A stretch of 64,000 nucleotides of DNA from Vibrio vulnificus NBRC 15645 = ATCC 27562 (GTDB taxonomy: Bacteria > Pseudomonadota > Gammaproteobacteria > Enterobacterales > Vibrionaceae), in NCBI RefSeq assembly GCF_002224265.1, contig NZ_CP012882.1, forward strand, positions 186,001 to 250,000, given 5' to 3'. Below, in pieces: positions 45,341 to 54,940 of this stretch. Both the position numbers and the translations under genes were made by a program. The notes beneath the pieces were generated by a model, which did not search any database, was not told the DNA's origin, and saw only the letters and a program-made list of their open reading frames with translations. Every line of letters starts with the position of its first letter. Within the stretch, counting starts at the first letter, position 1.

Positions 45341-46363
45341 ATGTCGTTAAAAAAAGTGACCATTACAGAAGTCGCTAAACACGCTGATGTCTCTGTTACC
45401 ACGGTTTCGATGGTACTCGGGAATAAAGGCCGAATTTCACCTGATACCATCGAAAGGGTGAATGCGGCGGTAGAAGAACTGGGTTATATCCGCAATCGCG
45501 CGGCGGCAAACCTTAGATCTAATACCAGCGAAATCATCGGACTGATCTTAAAAGACATCAGTGATCCTTACTATGCTGAAGTCGCAGCAGGACTCAGCGA
45601 AGAGATAGAGCAGCAAGGCTACATGCTGTTCCTCGCTCAAAGTGGCGATAGCCAAGAGAAGTTTGAGAAATGTGTACTCACCATGGCGCGCCAAGGTGTG
45701 GGTGGCATTGCTTTTTGCCCAATAGGCGAGAGTCAGCAATTTAATGTCGAGAATCTGAAACAGCATAGCCTTCCGATGGTTTGTATCTCACGAGCATCGG
45801 TTGACAAACAAATCGACTATGTTGGGCCGGACAACATGTATGCTGCCAAGTTGGCAACTGAGCACCTTATCAAGAATGGACACCGTCGAATTGCCTATGT
45901 GGGCGGAACGATCAGCTCATTATGTCGCGCTGAGCGCATCGGTGGCTACTGTTCAACACTGATGCAGTTTGGTCTCCCTTTTAAGCCCGAGTGGGTTGTT
46001 GAGTGCGGCAAAAGCCAAGCAGCTGCTGCGCAAGCGGTTCAGCAATTACTCATTGAACATCCTCATGTCACTGCCATTCTATGCCATCACTCTTCAACCG
46101 CATTAGGGGCAGTCTACGGCATTCATCGAGCCGGGCGATCCATTGGAAAAGATCAATTCATTGGCGAACAAGTTTCTGTCATCGGCTTTGACGACGTCGA
46201 GGAAGCCGAACTCACAGAACCTTCTCTGACTTTCATTAACTCCAATGCTCGCGAAATGGGTAGGCAAGCCGCCAAACGGCTGATTAATCAGTTAAAACAA
46301 GAAGACAGTGAACCATACAGTTTGATTCTGCCACCCAAGCTGATCGTTCGAGAATCCGCGTAA
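45341..46363 (+). CDS. malI: LacI-family repressor MalI
   Basis: 340 residues. The LacI helix-turn-helix reads KKVTITEVAKHADVSVTTVSMVLGNKGRIS, followed by a periplasmic-binding-like effector domain. The protein follows E. coli MalI closely, including AERIGGYCSTLMQFGLPFKPEWVVEC, LIGLILKDISDPYYAEVAAGLSEE and LILPPKLI at the C-terminus. It is divergent from malX (237 bp), with one operator near each start. In E. coli MalI represses malXY and itself, with an unknown inducer. Terminated by a strong hairpin. Confidence 0.93.
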   Translation: MSLKKVTITEVAKHADVSVTTVSMVLGNKGRISPDTIERVNAAVEELGYIRNRAAANLRSNTSEIIGLILKDISDPYYAEVAAGLSEEIEQQGYMLFLAQSGDSQEKFEKCVLTMARQGVGGIAFCPIGESQQFNVENLKQHSLPMVCISRASVDKQIDYVGPDNMYAAKLATEHLIKNGHRRIAYVGGTISSLCRAERIGGYCSTLMQFGLPFKPEWVVECGKSQAAAAQAVQQLLIEHPHVTAILCHHSSTALGAVYGIHRAGRSIGKDQFIGEQVSVIGFDDVEEAELTEPSLTFINSNAREMGRQAAKRLINQLKQEDSEPYSLILPPKLIVRESA

Positions 46364-46383
46364 TAATTCAGAGTTTGAAGACA

Positions 46384-46417
46384 AAAACACCAGCCATGTT
46401 CGTGGCTGGTGTTTTGT
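46384..46417. terminator. Bidirectional terminator between malI and the beta-mannosidase gene
   Basis: AAAACACCAGCCA and TGGCTGGTGTTTT form a perfect 13-bp stem with a TGTTCG loop, T runs on both strands. Confidence 0.95.
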
Positions 46418-46435
46418 ATCCTTATCTTGATCGTT

Positions 46436-48916
46436 TTACTGCATCAAATGATGCACCTTGAGGGTGTTGGCCATGGCCTCTGTGTCTTCTCCGAGAAACT
46501 CAATGGTCACGGCTTGGTTTGCCAGTAACGTGATGCTGGAATCACTGAATCGCCCCTCGGTATCGCATTCTAAATGGACATAAAAGGCCGGTTTGTCTGC
46601 GATCAAGGTGATGTGATTACCTTCAATCGTCACCTCAATGTCTGCTTTGGCCATAGGCAAGTTCTTGAGCTCGTGAGTGGAGAACCATGTGTTATTGAGT
46701 GGAGATAAGGCCGTAATGGTATCGCCATTCACACTGGCTTCAACGTAAAAGAATCCGTGCTTGAGGTGCGCTAAATTCAGCTCATGTTGCCACACCACTT
46801 GATTGCTATCTGCGCCCGCACTTTGCGTAAAACACCAACTTTGCTCTACCTCACCTTGCCAATTGATCCAACTGACCCGTCCGCTCACTTCACAGGCTTG
46901 GCGGGTGTCGTTAAGCAAATGCAAGTTCAACGCTGCGCCGCGCGCTTCATTCTGCGACGTTTGGGGCTGAGAGAAGATCAGATGCACTGGCGCGAAGAAG
47001 CGTTTCGCTTGGTAGTGAAGCTGTTTCCAGCGGCCACTGTATTCCAGACTCGACCACGAGCTCACTGGCCAGTTGTCGTTGAGTTGCCAGTAAAGAATGC
47101 CTCGACAAACTGGCGAGATGGCGCGCCAATGTTCGCTGGCGGTTTTTATTGCCATCGACTGCTGCACTTGGCTGAGATAGAGCATCTGTTCAAAACTCGT
47201 TGGGAAACGGAAGTAACGCGTGAACATCTCGGTGATGATGCTATTGCCTCTTGGGTTCTTTTGGTGCACTTCAAAAGTAGGCGAGGTGATGTTCCAATCC
47301 TCCTCTGGTACAAAGCTTTTGACTTCCGCCAAAGAAGGCCAAGACTGAAAACCAAATTCCGAGCAAAAACGGGGGTTAACGCTTTGGTAAGCCGTAAACG
47401 GTTTGCCGGAATGCCACACATCCCAAAAGTGCATGTCGCCTTTGTTGTCGTCGTGCCACGCGTCACCAAAATCGAGTTCACCGTTACAGGGGGAGCTTGG
47501 CCAAAAAGCTCGGCTGCCATCAATACCGGCAATGGTTTTTTCAATATGGCGATTGAGGCGATCGTAATTGACCGTGTATTTCACTTTGTTTTGTCGCGAT
47601 TCGTCGTACCAACCAATCGCGCCAATGACTTCGTTATCACCGCACCAAAGCGCAACGCTCGGGTGTTCACGTAACCTTGGAATTTGATACGCCAGTTCTT
47701 GGGAGACCTCGGCCAAGAAGGCATCGTGACTGGGGTAAAGTGAGCACGCAAACATCATGTCTTGCCACACCAGCAAACCAAGCTCATCACAAAAACGGTA
47801 GAAAACATCGCTTTCGTATTGCCCACCGCCCCACACGCGAATCATGTTCATATTGGCATCCACCGCACTTTGTAAGCGCTGGCGATAGCGCGCCGGTGTT
47901 TCTCGAGATGGCATCGCATCGACGGGGATCCAGTTCGCCCCTTTGGCAAAAATCGGCACGCCATTGACGACAAACTCCATTGCTGAACCAATATCGTCTT
48001 GTTGTGTATTCAGCGACAGTTGACGTAGGCCAATCCGTCGGCAGAGATGCTGTTCCTCACAACGCACGGAAGCGGTATAAAGTGGCTGTTCGCCATAGCC
48101 ATTTGGCCACCATAATTGCGGTTTTTCGATCTCAAACTCGCACACAACAACGCCCGTTTTAGTCACTTCTACCCGCTGCTCTTGCTCTGCTAAACGGAAC
48201 TGAAGTGACGTCGGCAACGTCGTTTCGATGTCGGCACTCAGCAACACCTTGACACTGCCATCCTCATGCCATTGCTGCTCAGTAGTGAATGATTTCAGCC
48301 AAGTGTGATTGACCACTTGCAGCTCTATGTCGTCGTAAATACCAGACACCATCAAGCAGATACCCCAATCCCAGCCCGAATGGCATTGGGTTTTGCGGAT
48401 TAAGTTCATGTGCGGCAGTTGATTGTTGCCCATCGCAGAAGGAATCACAAAAGGCAGTGCTTTGGCACGCTGATTCGCCTCTTCGTCTACTCGGCGAAAT
48501 TCTGCGCGTACTTGGTTTTCCCCTCGCTGCAAAAAGGGGCGAATATCGACTTGATGACGCGCAAACATGTTGCTGCATTCAAGCACTTTGTGTTCGTTAA
48601 TAAACAGCGTCATCAAGGTATCAACACGCGTGAGGCTCATCCATATGGCTTGGGCCTGAAGGAGAGATTCATCAAGCCAAAGCGAGCGTTCAATGTGCCA
48701 ATCAACCTCGGCGATCCATTGCGCTTGTTTTTCGTTTTCACCCCAATAAGGGTCGTCGATGATGCCCGCTTGCAAAAGTGCGGAGACGTTATCACCAGGA
48801 ATGGGCATGGGCACGCAAATGTCGGGGCGCTGAGGAGAAGTGAGTCGCCACTCACCATTTAAGTTTATTTCGGCAGAATGTAAGCAATGGGAAGCAGATG
48901 TAGAATGCGAGGGCAT
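46436..48916 (-). CDS. Beta-mannosidase, glycoside hydrolase family 2
   Basis: 826 residues from ATG 48916 (MPSHSTSASHCLHSAEINLNGEW), with AGG 8 bases upstream; an in-frame extension to 49015 would add 33 residues without support. No signal peptide, so cytoplasmic. GH2 features: sugar-binding N-domain, immunoglobulin-like middle, and a TIM barrel with acid/base E429 in WCGDNE and nucleophile E520 in RFCSEFGFQSWPS; the NQLPHMNLIRKTQCHSGWDWG stretch is typical of beta-mannosidases rather than beta-galactosidases. It would hydrolyse imported beta-mannosides to mannose. Convergent with malI, separated by a bidirectional terminator; not in the malX operon. Confidence 0.9.
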   Translation of the reverse strand: MPSHSTSASHCLHSAEINLNGEWRLTSPQRPDICVPMPIPGDNVSALLQAGIIDDPYWGENEKQAQWIAEVDWHIERSLWLDESLLQAQAIWMSLTRVDTLMTLFINEHKVLECSNMFARHQVDIRPFLQRGENQVRAEFRRVDEEANQRAKALPFVIPSAMGNNQLPHMNLIRKTQCHSGWDWGICLMVSGIYDDIELQVVNHTWLKSFTTEQQWHEDGSVKVLLSADIETTLPTSLQFRLAEQEQRVEVTKTGVVVCEFEIEKPQLWWPNGYGEQPLYTASVRCEEQHLCRRIGLRQLSLNTQQDDIGSAMEFVVNGVPIFAKGANWIPVDAMPSRETPARYRQRLQSAVDANMNMIRVWGGGQYESDVFYRFCDELGLLVWQDMMFACSLYPSHDAFLAEVSQELAYQIPRLREHPSVALWCGDNEVIGAIGWYDESRQNKVKYTVNYDRLNRHIEKTIAGIDGSRAFWPSSPCNGELDFGDAWHDDNKGDMHFWDVWHSGKPFTAYQSVNPRFCSEFGFQSWPSLAEVKSFVPEEDWNITSPTFEVHQKNPRGNSIITEMFTRYFRFPTSFEQMLYLSQVQQSMAIKTASEHWRAISPVCRGILYWQLNDNWPVSSWSSLEYSGRWKQLHYQAKRFFAPVHLIFSQPQTSQNEARGAALNLHLLNDTRQACEVSGRVSWINWQGEVEQSWCFTQSAGADSNQVVWQHELNLAHLKHGFFYVEASVNGDTITALSPLNNTWFSTHELKNLPMAKADIEVTIEGNHITLIADKPAFYVHLECDTEGRFSDSSITLLANQAVTIEFLGEDTEAMANTLKVHHLMQ

Positions 48917-49021
48917 AAGAAAACCTATTGTGTTGTTATCGGCTTTGCTCAGTTTAGTGGCGAATATCCCTGATTTTTTCATGGCATTGTTAACGACTGA
49001 TAAATTGCGGCGCACTTCAAG

Positions 49022-49050
49022 AAATTAAAAAGGCTCACACTGGGTGAGCC
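49022..49050 (-). terminator. Terminator after the formate-dehydrogenase fusion
   Basis: On the minus strand GGCTCAC and GTGAGCC enclose CCAGT and run into TTTTTAATTTC, 34 bases past the stop. Confidence 0.9.
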
Positions 49051-49083
49051 ATTAAGTATAGGGAGTTGCGAGTTAGTCGTGGC

Positions 49084-52000
49084 TTACTCCACCAGCGCAG
49101 TGTGCAGTTTCTCAATGCGTACCGCCGCCACTTTGAACTCTGGGATCTTCGCATGAGGATCGGTCGCCGTGGTGGTGAGTCGATTCACTGGCGACTCAAC
49201 AAAGTGGAACGGAATGAACACCACGCCCGCTTGCATACGCTTAGTGACAAACGCCGCGATTTCAATTTCACCGCGACGGGTTGAGACTTTCAGCATGTCG
49301 CCATTGCCAATGCCGAGTGCCTCGGCATCTTGCACGCTGATCATCGCTCGTGGCCCCGCAAGATTGTTCAAACCCTGCGTTTTGCGCGTCATGGTACCGG
49401 TGTGGAACTGCTCAAGAACACGCCCTGTGGTCAGCACCAGTGGGTACTCTTCATCAGGCAGTTCTGCGGCATAGCGAAACGGGATCGCCTCCATCTGGCC
49501 TTTACCACGGGTAAACTGCGTTTGGTGCATGATGCGCGTACCAGCAGGGTTGTTTTTGTTGCTCGGCCACTGAACGCCCTCTGGCGTGATATTTTCCCAT
49601 TTTAGCCCTGCGTATTGCGGCGTCACGCGGGTAATTTCGTTGGTGATGTCTGCCACCGAACGATAATGCCAATCACTGCCCATCGCATTGGCGATCTCTT
49701 GAATGATTCGCCAATCTTCTTTTGCTTCACCAGGCGGATTCACCGCAGGAGAAATGCGCTGAACGCGGCGCTCCGTATTGGTAAAGTGACCCGATTTTTC
49801 AGCAAACGAGCAAGAAGGCAAGACCACATCGGCGTATTGTGCGGTTTCCGTGAGGAAGATGTCTTGCACCACCAAGAAATCCAGCGCCTCCAATCCTTCA
49901 ATCACATGCGCCTGATTAGGGTCGCTCAATACTGGGTTTTCGCCCATCACATAAAGCGCCCGCACATCACAGCGACACGCTCCATCGATGATTTCAGTTA
50001 AGGTCAATCCCGGCTCCGCAGAGAGATGAGGGGCATCCCATTCAATGACAAATTTCTCGCGCACCAATGGGTTATACACTTTTTGATAGCCCGGGTAGTT
50101 GTTCGGCAACGCGCCCATATCACACGCGCCCTGCACGTTAGACTGCCCGCGCAATGGGTTGATGCCCCCACCCTCGATACCAATGTTGCCACACAGCAAT
50201 TGAAGATTGGCGATAGAGCGAACGTTGTCATGCCCCGTGGTGTGCTGGGTGATGCCCATTGAGTAGTAGACGGCGGTGCGCTTCGCGGTACCGATCATCC
50301 GGGCCATGGCAAAAATATCGTCGGCTTTTACGCCCGTCACCAGTTCGACTTTGTCGAGAGAATAGGCCGGCGACATCACCTCTTGCAGCATGGTATCAAA
50401 GCCATCGACACGTTCTTCGATGTACTCCATATCGTACCAGCCGTTTTTGATGATTTGCTGCATCACGCCATTAATTAACATCACATCCGTGCCGGGGCGA
50501 TGCGCCAAATAGAGCTCTGCGTGGTCCGCCATACCGATGCGTTTGGGGTCCGCCACGATCAAACGCGCGCCATGATGACGAACCGCTTGTTTGATGTGAG
50601 ACGCAATCACCGGATGCGCCGCCGAGGTGTCCGAACCAATGATGAAGATGACATCCGAGTGCTTAATGCTTGGAATGTCGTTGGTCATCGCGCCACTGCC
50701 CAGCGACGCTTCCAACCCCGTAACGGTCGATGCATGACAAAGCCTTGCGCAGTGATCGACGTTGTTGGTACCCAGTTCACGACGCATGAATTTCTGGAAG
50801 GCGTAGTTATCTTCATTGGTGGTTTTCGCCGATGAGAATCCTGCCAATGCGCGGCCACCGAAATCTTGCTTGATGGTGCTGAACTTATCCGCAATTAATC
50901 GGATGGCTTCTTGCCAGCTGGCCGGCTGCAACCAACCATCTTTACGGATCAGCGGCGTAGTGAGCCGCTCTTCACTGGCGACAAAATCGAAACCATAGCG
51001 CCCTTTGACACACAACATGCCTTCGTTGACTGGTGAATGCGCCCCTTCGACATAGCGAATTTGGTTGGCGGCTTCGTCAACATGCATGGTCAACTTACAA
51101 CCGACCCCACAATAGGTACAAATGGTGTCCACTTTCTTCAAGAGCGTTTCTCGGCCTTGCGAGCGATCGCGTCCATCAGTCATCGCCCCCACAGGGCACG
51201 CTTGCACACAGGCACCACATTGCACGCAGCGTGAGTCGCCCATCATCACTCCCTGACCACCGAAGTTCGGACGGCAATCCGGACGCACCACAGGGCGGCC
51301 TTTTTCAAGGTTCATGAAACTCAGTACACCTTGCACCGACTGTTCACGGCAAGCTTGAATGCACTGACCGCAACTAATGCAGCGGTTAGCATCAAAGACA
51401 ATAAACTCAGAGCTGTGGTCGATCGGGTATTTATGACGTGGGTCGTTTTGACGCAGTGCTTGCCACTCATCATGGCTTTTGATGTCCACCGAATAGTGGA
51501 AGTGTTGTTCCGCGCCATACTCAGTGGCGTAATCGCGCAGGTCACACGACGTGTTGACTTGGCAACCACATTCTAAACAGCGTGCCGCTTCCGCCATCGC
51601 TTCGGCGTTATCAAAACCCAACTCGACTTCTTCAAAGCTTTGCTCGCGCTGCTGAGAGGTCAGCTCAGGCATGATGGTACGCGCCACTTTTTGCAGGTGA
51701 GAAAAATGAAGCGGGTCGACCTGTTTCAACTTCTGCTCTTTACGAGAATTGAAGGGCTTAAGGGGAATATTTTCCATGTCGCCATCGAAGAAACGATCAA
51801 TGGCCTGCGCAGCGATGCGCCCATCCGCCACCGCTTCAACGGCGGTGGCTGGGCCACGGCGAAAATCGCCAATACTGAAGATATTGCCAGTGCCACTGTG
51901 CATGGTTTCTGGATTTGCATCAGCGGTATTCCAACGAGTCAGAGGTAGCGTTAACGCTTCCCCTTGCATAAAGCTCAAATCGGCTTGCTGAGAAACCGCA

Positions 52001-53283
52001 GCGATCACGGTATCAAAGGCTTCGGTGAAATACTCACCCGTCGCTTCAGGTCGACGGCGGCCAGAAGCATCGGGCGCACCCAGCGCCATTTTTTCCAGCT
52101 TCACCGAGCACACTCGCCCTTGTTCGTCGGCGATGTTCTCTGCAGGATTGGTCAGGAAGTGAAACTTGACGCCTTCATGCTCTGCTTCTTCGATTTCGTA
52201 ATCTTCTGCGGGCATTTCATCGCGAGTGCGACGATAGATCAACGTGGTATCCGCCCCCGTCCTCACTGCCGTCCGTGCGCAGTCGATCGCCGTGTTACCA
52301 CCTCCGATCACCGCCACTTTTTTGCCTGTGATAAAACGCTGCTCGGTGACGAAATCTTTCAGATAATCCACCCCCAAATAACAACCATCAAGATCGCTAC
52401 CCGGGTAATCCATCGCCACCGCTTTTGAAGCGCCTACCGCCAAACACACCGCATCATAGTCTTGGCTTAACTGCGACAAACTGATGTCTCGACCCAGTTT
52501 TTTGTCGGTATGAATCGTCATACCGTTGCGACACATCAACTCGATCTCTTTATCGAGAATGCTCTTAGGTAGGCGATACTCGGGAATGCCATAACGCAGC
52601 CAACCACCCGCTTGTGGCATCGCTTCAAACACATCCACCTGGTAGCCTTCATTGGTGAGGTAATAGCCCGCAGTTAAACCACCCGGGCCACTGCCCACAA
52701 TCGCAACACGTTTGTTTTTGTCCGCTTTTTTCTCGGGCGTGTAGGCTTCTTGCGCAGCAAGGTCGGCGTCCGCGGCGTGGCGTTTCAGTTGGCGGATGGC
52801 AATCGCATCATCCACCAGCGAGCGGCGACATTCGGATTCACAAAACGCAGGACAAACGCGGCCAATCGATAAAGGCATCGGCAGCGTACGTTTGATCACT
52901 TCAATCGCTTTTTGATGGTCGTTTTGCGCAATATGGTAAAGATAGGATTGAATGTCCACGCCCGCAGGACACGCGGTTTTGCACGGCGCTTCGCAGTCGG
53001 CATAGTGGTCACTCATGATTCGGTTGAGCGCTTGTTTACGATGCGCAGACAACGCTTCGGATTGCGTTTTTACCGTTAGGCCGTTGTAGACTTCAAGCTC
53101 ACAAGCTCGGCGGGGGCCGCCACTTTCAACCTCAACAACACACAAATCGCATGGAATCTTCTCACCGGAACGATTCATGCCACACAGAGACGGAATCTCA
53201 ACCCCACACACTTTGGCGGCTTGCAGAACGGTTTGCCCCGCCTCAACGATACGGTATTTACCGTCTATGACAATTTGGATCAT
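49084..53283 (-). CDS. Formate dehydrogenase-like fusion with GltD-type and ferredoxin domains
   Basis: 1399 residues, ATG 53283. Order: a 2Fe-2S ferredoxin/NuoG-like N-terminus (residues 1-110, C-rich CGVEIPSLCGMN..PCDLC); a cysteine cluster (CEAPCKTACPAG) and a GltD-like FAD/NAD(P)H domain (about 190-500, with VAIVGSGPGGLTAGYYL and VIGGGNTAIDCART); two 4Fe-4S ferredoxin motifs (about 650-730: CISCGQC.QAC, CVQCGACVQACPVGA); and a molybdopterin formate-dehydrogenase domain from about 745 with CTYCGVGC and catalytic C849 in ARLCHAS (codon TGT, cysteine not selenocysteine). It probably couples formate oxidation to NAD(P)(H) or ferredoxin in the cytoplasm. No FdhD or chaperone gene is adjacent. 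Confidence 0.9.
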   Translation of the reverse strand: MIQIVIDGKYRIVEAGQTVLQAAKVCGVEIPSLCGMNRSGEKIPCDLCVVEVESGGPRRACELEVYNGLTVKTQSEALSAHRKQALNRIMSDHYADCEAPCKTACPAGVDIQSYLYHIAQNDHQKAIEVIKRTLPMPLSIGRVCPAFCESECRRSLVDDAIAIRQLKRHAADADLAAQEAYTPEKKADKNKRVAIVGSGPGGLTAGYYLTNEGYQVDVFEAMPQAGGWLRYGIPEYRLPKSILDKEIELMCRNGMTIHTDKKLGRDISLSQLSQDYDAVCLAVGASKAVAMDYPGSDLDGCYLGVDYLKDFVTEQRFITGKKVAVIGGGNTAIDCARTAVRTGADTTLIYRRTRDEMPAEDYEIEEAEHEGVKFHFLTNPAENIADEQGRVCSVKLEKMALGAPDASGRRRPEATGEYFTEAFDTVIAAVSQQADLSFMQGEALTLPLTRWNTADANPETMHSGTGNIFSIGDFRRGPATAVEAVADGRIAAQAIDRFFDGDMENIPLKPFNSRKEQKLKQVDPLHFSHLQKVARTIMPELTSQQREQSFEEVELGFDNAEAMAEAARCLECGCQVNTSCDLRDYATEYGAEQHFHYSVDIKSHDEWQALRQNDPRHKYPIDHSSEFIVFDANRCISCGQCIQACREQSVQGVLSFMNLEKGRPVVRPDCRPNFGGQGVMMGDSRCVQCGACVQACPVGAMTDGRDRSQGRETLLKKVDTICTYCGVGCKLTMHVDEAANQIRYVEGAHSPVNEGMLCVKGRYGFDFVASEERLTTPLIRKDGWLQPASWQEAIRLIADKFSTIKQDFGGRALAGFSSAKTTNEDNYAFQKFMRRELGTNNVDHCARLCHASTVTGLEASLGSGAMTNDIPSIKHSDVIFIIGSDTSAAHPVIASHIKQAVRHHGARLIVADPKRIGMADHAELYLAHRPGTDVMLINGVMQQIIKNGWYDMEYIEERVDGFDTMLQEVMSPAYSLDKVELVTGVKADDIFAMARMIGTAKRTAVYYSMGITQHTTGHDNVRSIANLQLLCGNIGIEGGGINPLRGQSNVQGACDMGALPNNYPGYQKVYNPLVREKFVIEWDAPHLSAEPGLTLTEIIDGACRCDVRALYVMGENPVLSDPNQAHVIEGLEALDFLVVQDIFLTETAQYADVVLPSCSFAEKSGHFTNTERRVQRISPAVNPPGEAKEDWRIIQEIANAMGSDWHYRSVADITNEITRVTPQYAGLKWENITPEGVQWPSNKNNPAGTRIMHQTQFTRGKGQMEAIPFRYAAELPDEEYPLVLTTGRVLEQFHTGTMTRKTQGLNNLAGPRAMISVQDAEALGIGNGDMLKVSTRRGEIEIAAFVTKRMQAGVVFIPFHFVESPVNRLTTTATDPHAKIPEFKVAAVRIEKLHTALVE

Positions 53284-53374
53284 ACGTTACCCCTTAGGCC
53301 GGGATGTTTCACCGGACTTTGGCAGCAAAAAAGTAACGTCGTTACTTTAAACGAGGCCACTTTCCAGCCTCGTT
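53284..53374 (-). promoter_or_regulatory. Structured leader of the formate-dehydrogenase fusion
   Basis: Three hairpins lie just before ATG 53283 on the minus strand: AACGAGGC / GCCTCGTT (53350-53374) with a 9-base loop, the perfect palindrome AAAGTAACG-T-CGTTACTTT (53330-53348), and CCGG...CCGG closing a GAAA-like loop around 53298-53314. Such a structured leader before a molybdoenzyme gene suggests a regulatory RNA; the Moco riboswitch is one idea, unproven. Confidence 0.55.
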
Positions 53375-53496
53375 GAGCTACTTCAATTGTTATCATTTTT
53401 AACCCTAGTAAATTTAGGGGAATCTCCGTGTGACATCATACTCAATATCCATAACTTTCCTAGGGAAATGTCATGCAGAATGTGAAGCGGATATAA

Positions 53497-53525
53497 GCAA
53501 AAAGGCGCCGCACAGCAGAGCCTTT
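53497..53525 (-). terminator. Terminator after the 98-aa exported protein
   Basis: On the minus strand AAAGGC and GCCTTT close a 14-base loop and run into TTGC. Weak to moderate. Confidence 0.55.
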
Positions 53526-53576
53526 ACTCTAATTTATTCGAATGATAGACGAGGGAAATAGCAGAAGAATTGAGCA

Positions 53577-53873
53577 TTAGTTGAGCGGTTGTTCACTTTC
53601 CTTGAAGCGCTGATCGGCCAAACCAAACTCACCGAGCACATAAACAACACTCCCAATCACGGCCAGCGTTTCATTCGGCTCGCGTGGCGGTGCATCGGCA
53701 GTAGGGACAGTGCTGCGCATCCCTTTTTCCAAACAAGCGTCGCTAAAACATTCCGGCGGAATGGGCGCCTCTTCAAGTAACTTGGACTCGGTTAATTGAT
53801 GTAGAAAAATCTCTGACTCTTGCGCCCATACTGGCAAAGAAACAGCGCATAACACCGCAAATAGAGACTTCAT
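53577..53873 (-). CDS. Small exported protein of unknown function
   Basis: 98 residues from ATG 53873, with GAGGG 9 bases upstream; a TTG at 53888 would add 5. MKSLFAVLCAVSLPVWA is a signal peptide with a VWA-type cleavage site, giving a mature protein of about 81 residues. It has two cysteines (ECFSDACLEK) that may form a disulfide and a C-terminal hydrophobic segment (ETLAVIGSVVYVLGEFGL) that may be a membrane helix. No family recognised. Located between the formate-dehydrogenase leader and a HAD hydrolase gene, with which it is divergent. Confidence 0.65.
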   Translation of the reverse strand: MKSLFAVLCAVSLPVWAQESEIFLHQLTESKLLEEAPIPPECFSDACLEKGMRSTVPTADAPPREPNETLAVIGSVVYVLGEFGLADQRFKESEQPLN

Positions 53874-54130
53874 ATTCAACACCCTCAACTTATTGATGCA
53901 AGGAATGATAGCAGTTCAATTTAATTTTGCACGGCGTTTTTTATTTTTAGTGACCTCAACCAAACACTCAGAGGCGAGAGCCGTTTCTCCCGACGCACAA
54001 TAACTCGCGCAATAACTGGCAAAAGCGCCTGACATAAACCTGCAATAGAAATGAAGTAATCTCATCACACCATGCTTGCTCCTCTCTCTGCGACAGTCGA
54101 GCCAGCCAACACCAACCCAAGAGATGTGAT

Positions 54131-54790
54131 ATGTCTTCACCCCTATATGTATTTGACCTTGATGAAACCTTAATTCAAGGCGATTGTGCGATGATCTGGA
54201 ATGCGTTTCTAGTGGATAAAGGCATTGCCACCTCTGCGGATTTTATCGCCGAAGACCGACGCCTTATGGCGTTGTATGCACAGGGAAAAATGGACATGGA
54301 AGATTACCTGCGCTTCTCCATCGCTCCCCTTGCAAACCTGACCACCAGTGAGGTTGAGCAGTTGGTCAAAGAGTGCGTTGAAACGCGCATTGTGGATAAG
54401 CTTTTCCCGCAAGCGAACACGCTCATCAACCATTTGGCTAATGAGGGAATAGATATGCTGATCATCTCTGCCAGTGTCAGTTTTTTAGTGGCAGAAGTGG
54501 GGCGATGTATCGGGATCCGACAAACTTTGGGCATCAATATGCGCGAAGTCCATGGCCACTATAGCGCAGAAATTGAGGGCGTGCCGAGCTACCGCCAGGG
54601 TAAAGTCACTCGGTTACAACAGTGGCAAGAAACTCAGCCAAAGCACTACAGCGAGATTCACTTCTATACTGATTCCATCAACGATTTACCCTTGTGCGAG
54701 TATGCCGATTTCGCCTATTTGGTGAATCCCTGTCCGCAACTTAAGCAACATGCCCATCGCCCAAACTGGACGGTACTACATTGGGGTTAG
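54131..54790 (+). CDS. HAD-superfamily hydrolase (IB type, SerB-like)
   Basis: 219 residues. HAD motif I is FDLDETLIQGD (nucleophile and acid aspartates D9 and D11), motif II IISASVSFL, motif III K154 in QGKVTRL and motif IV DSINDLPL. The helical cap between motifs I and II is of the C1 type, as in HAD-IB phosphatases related to phosphoserine phosphatase and YfhB-like enzymes. It should dephosphorylate a small metabolite. Single gene, with a reasonable ribosome region (AAGAG) 8 bases before the ATG. Substrate unknown; no serine-synthesis genes nearby. Confidence 0.85.
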   Translation: MSSPLYVFDLDETLIQGDCAMIWNAFLVDKGIATSADFIAEDRRLMALYAQGKMDMEDYLRFSIAPLANLTTSEVEQLVKECVETRIVDKLFPQANTLINHLANEGIDMLIISASVSFLVAEVGRCIGIRQTLGINMREVHGHYSAEIEGVPSYRQGKVTRLQQWQETQPKHYSEIHFYTDSINDLPLCEYADFAYLVNPCPQLKQHAHRPNWTVLHWG

Positions 54791-54940
54791 TTTGTTCGTC
54801 CTCCTTTTTACTCACGAGTGTGATAGCTTGGTTGTGGTCACTGACTATCGCGCTATTTTTCAAGCGAAAATGACAAACAATATATAAAATCCCCTTCAAT
54901 TACGCTCAATTCCGATCATCTTTTACAGAATGACTTCCAT

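Noticed and set aside
46784..47674. 296-aa plus-strand frame within the beta-mannosidase gene
   Set aside because: Antisense to an enzyme with clear catalytic motifs.
53916..54140. 74-aa minus-strand frame before the HAD gene
   Set aside because: It overlaps the likely HAD promoter and start, and its sequence is low-quality (repeated CASYCAS).
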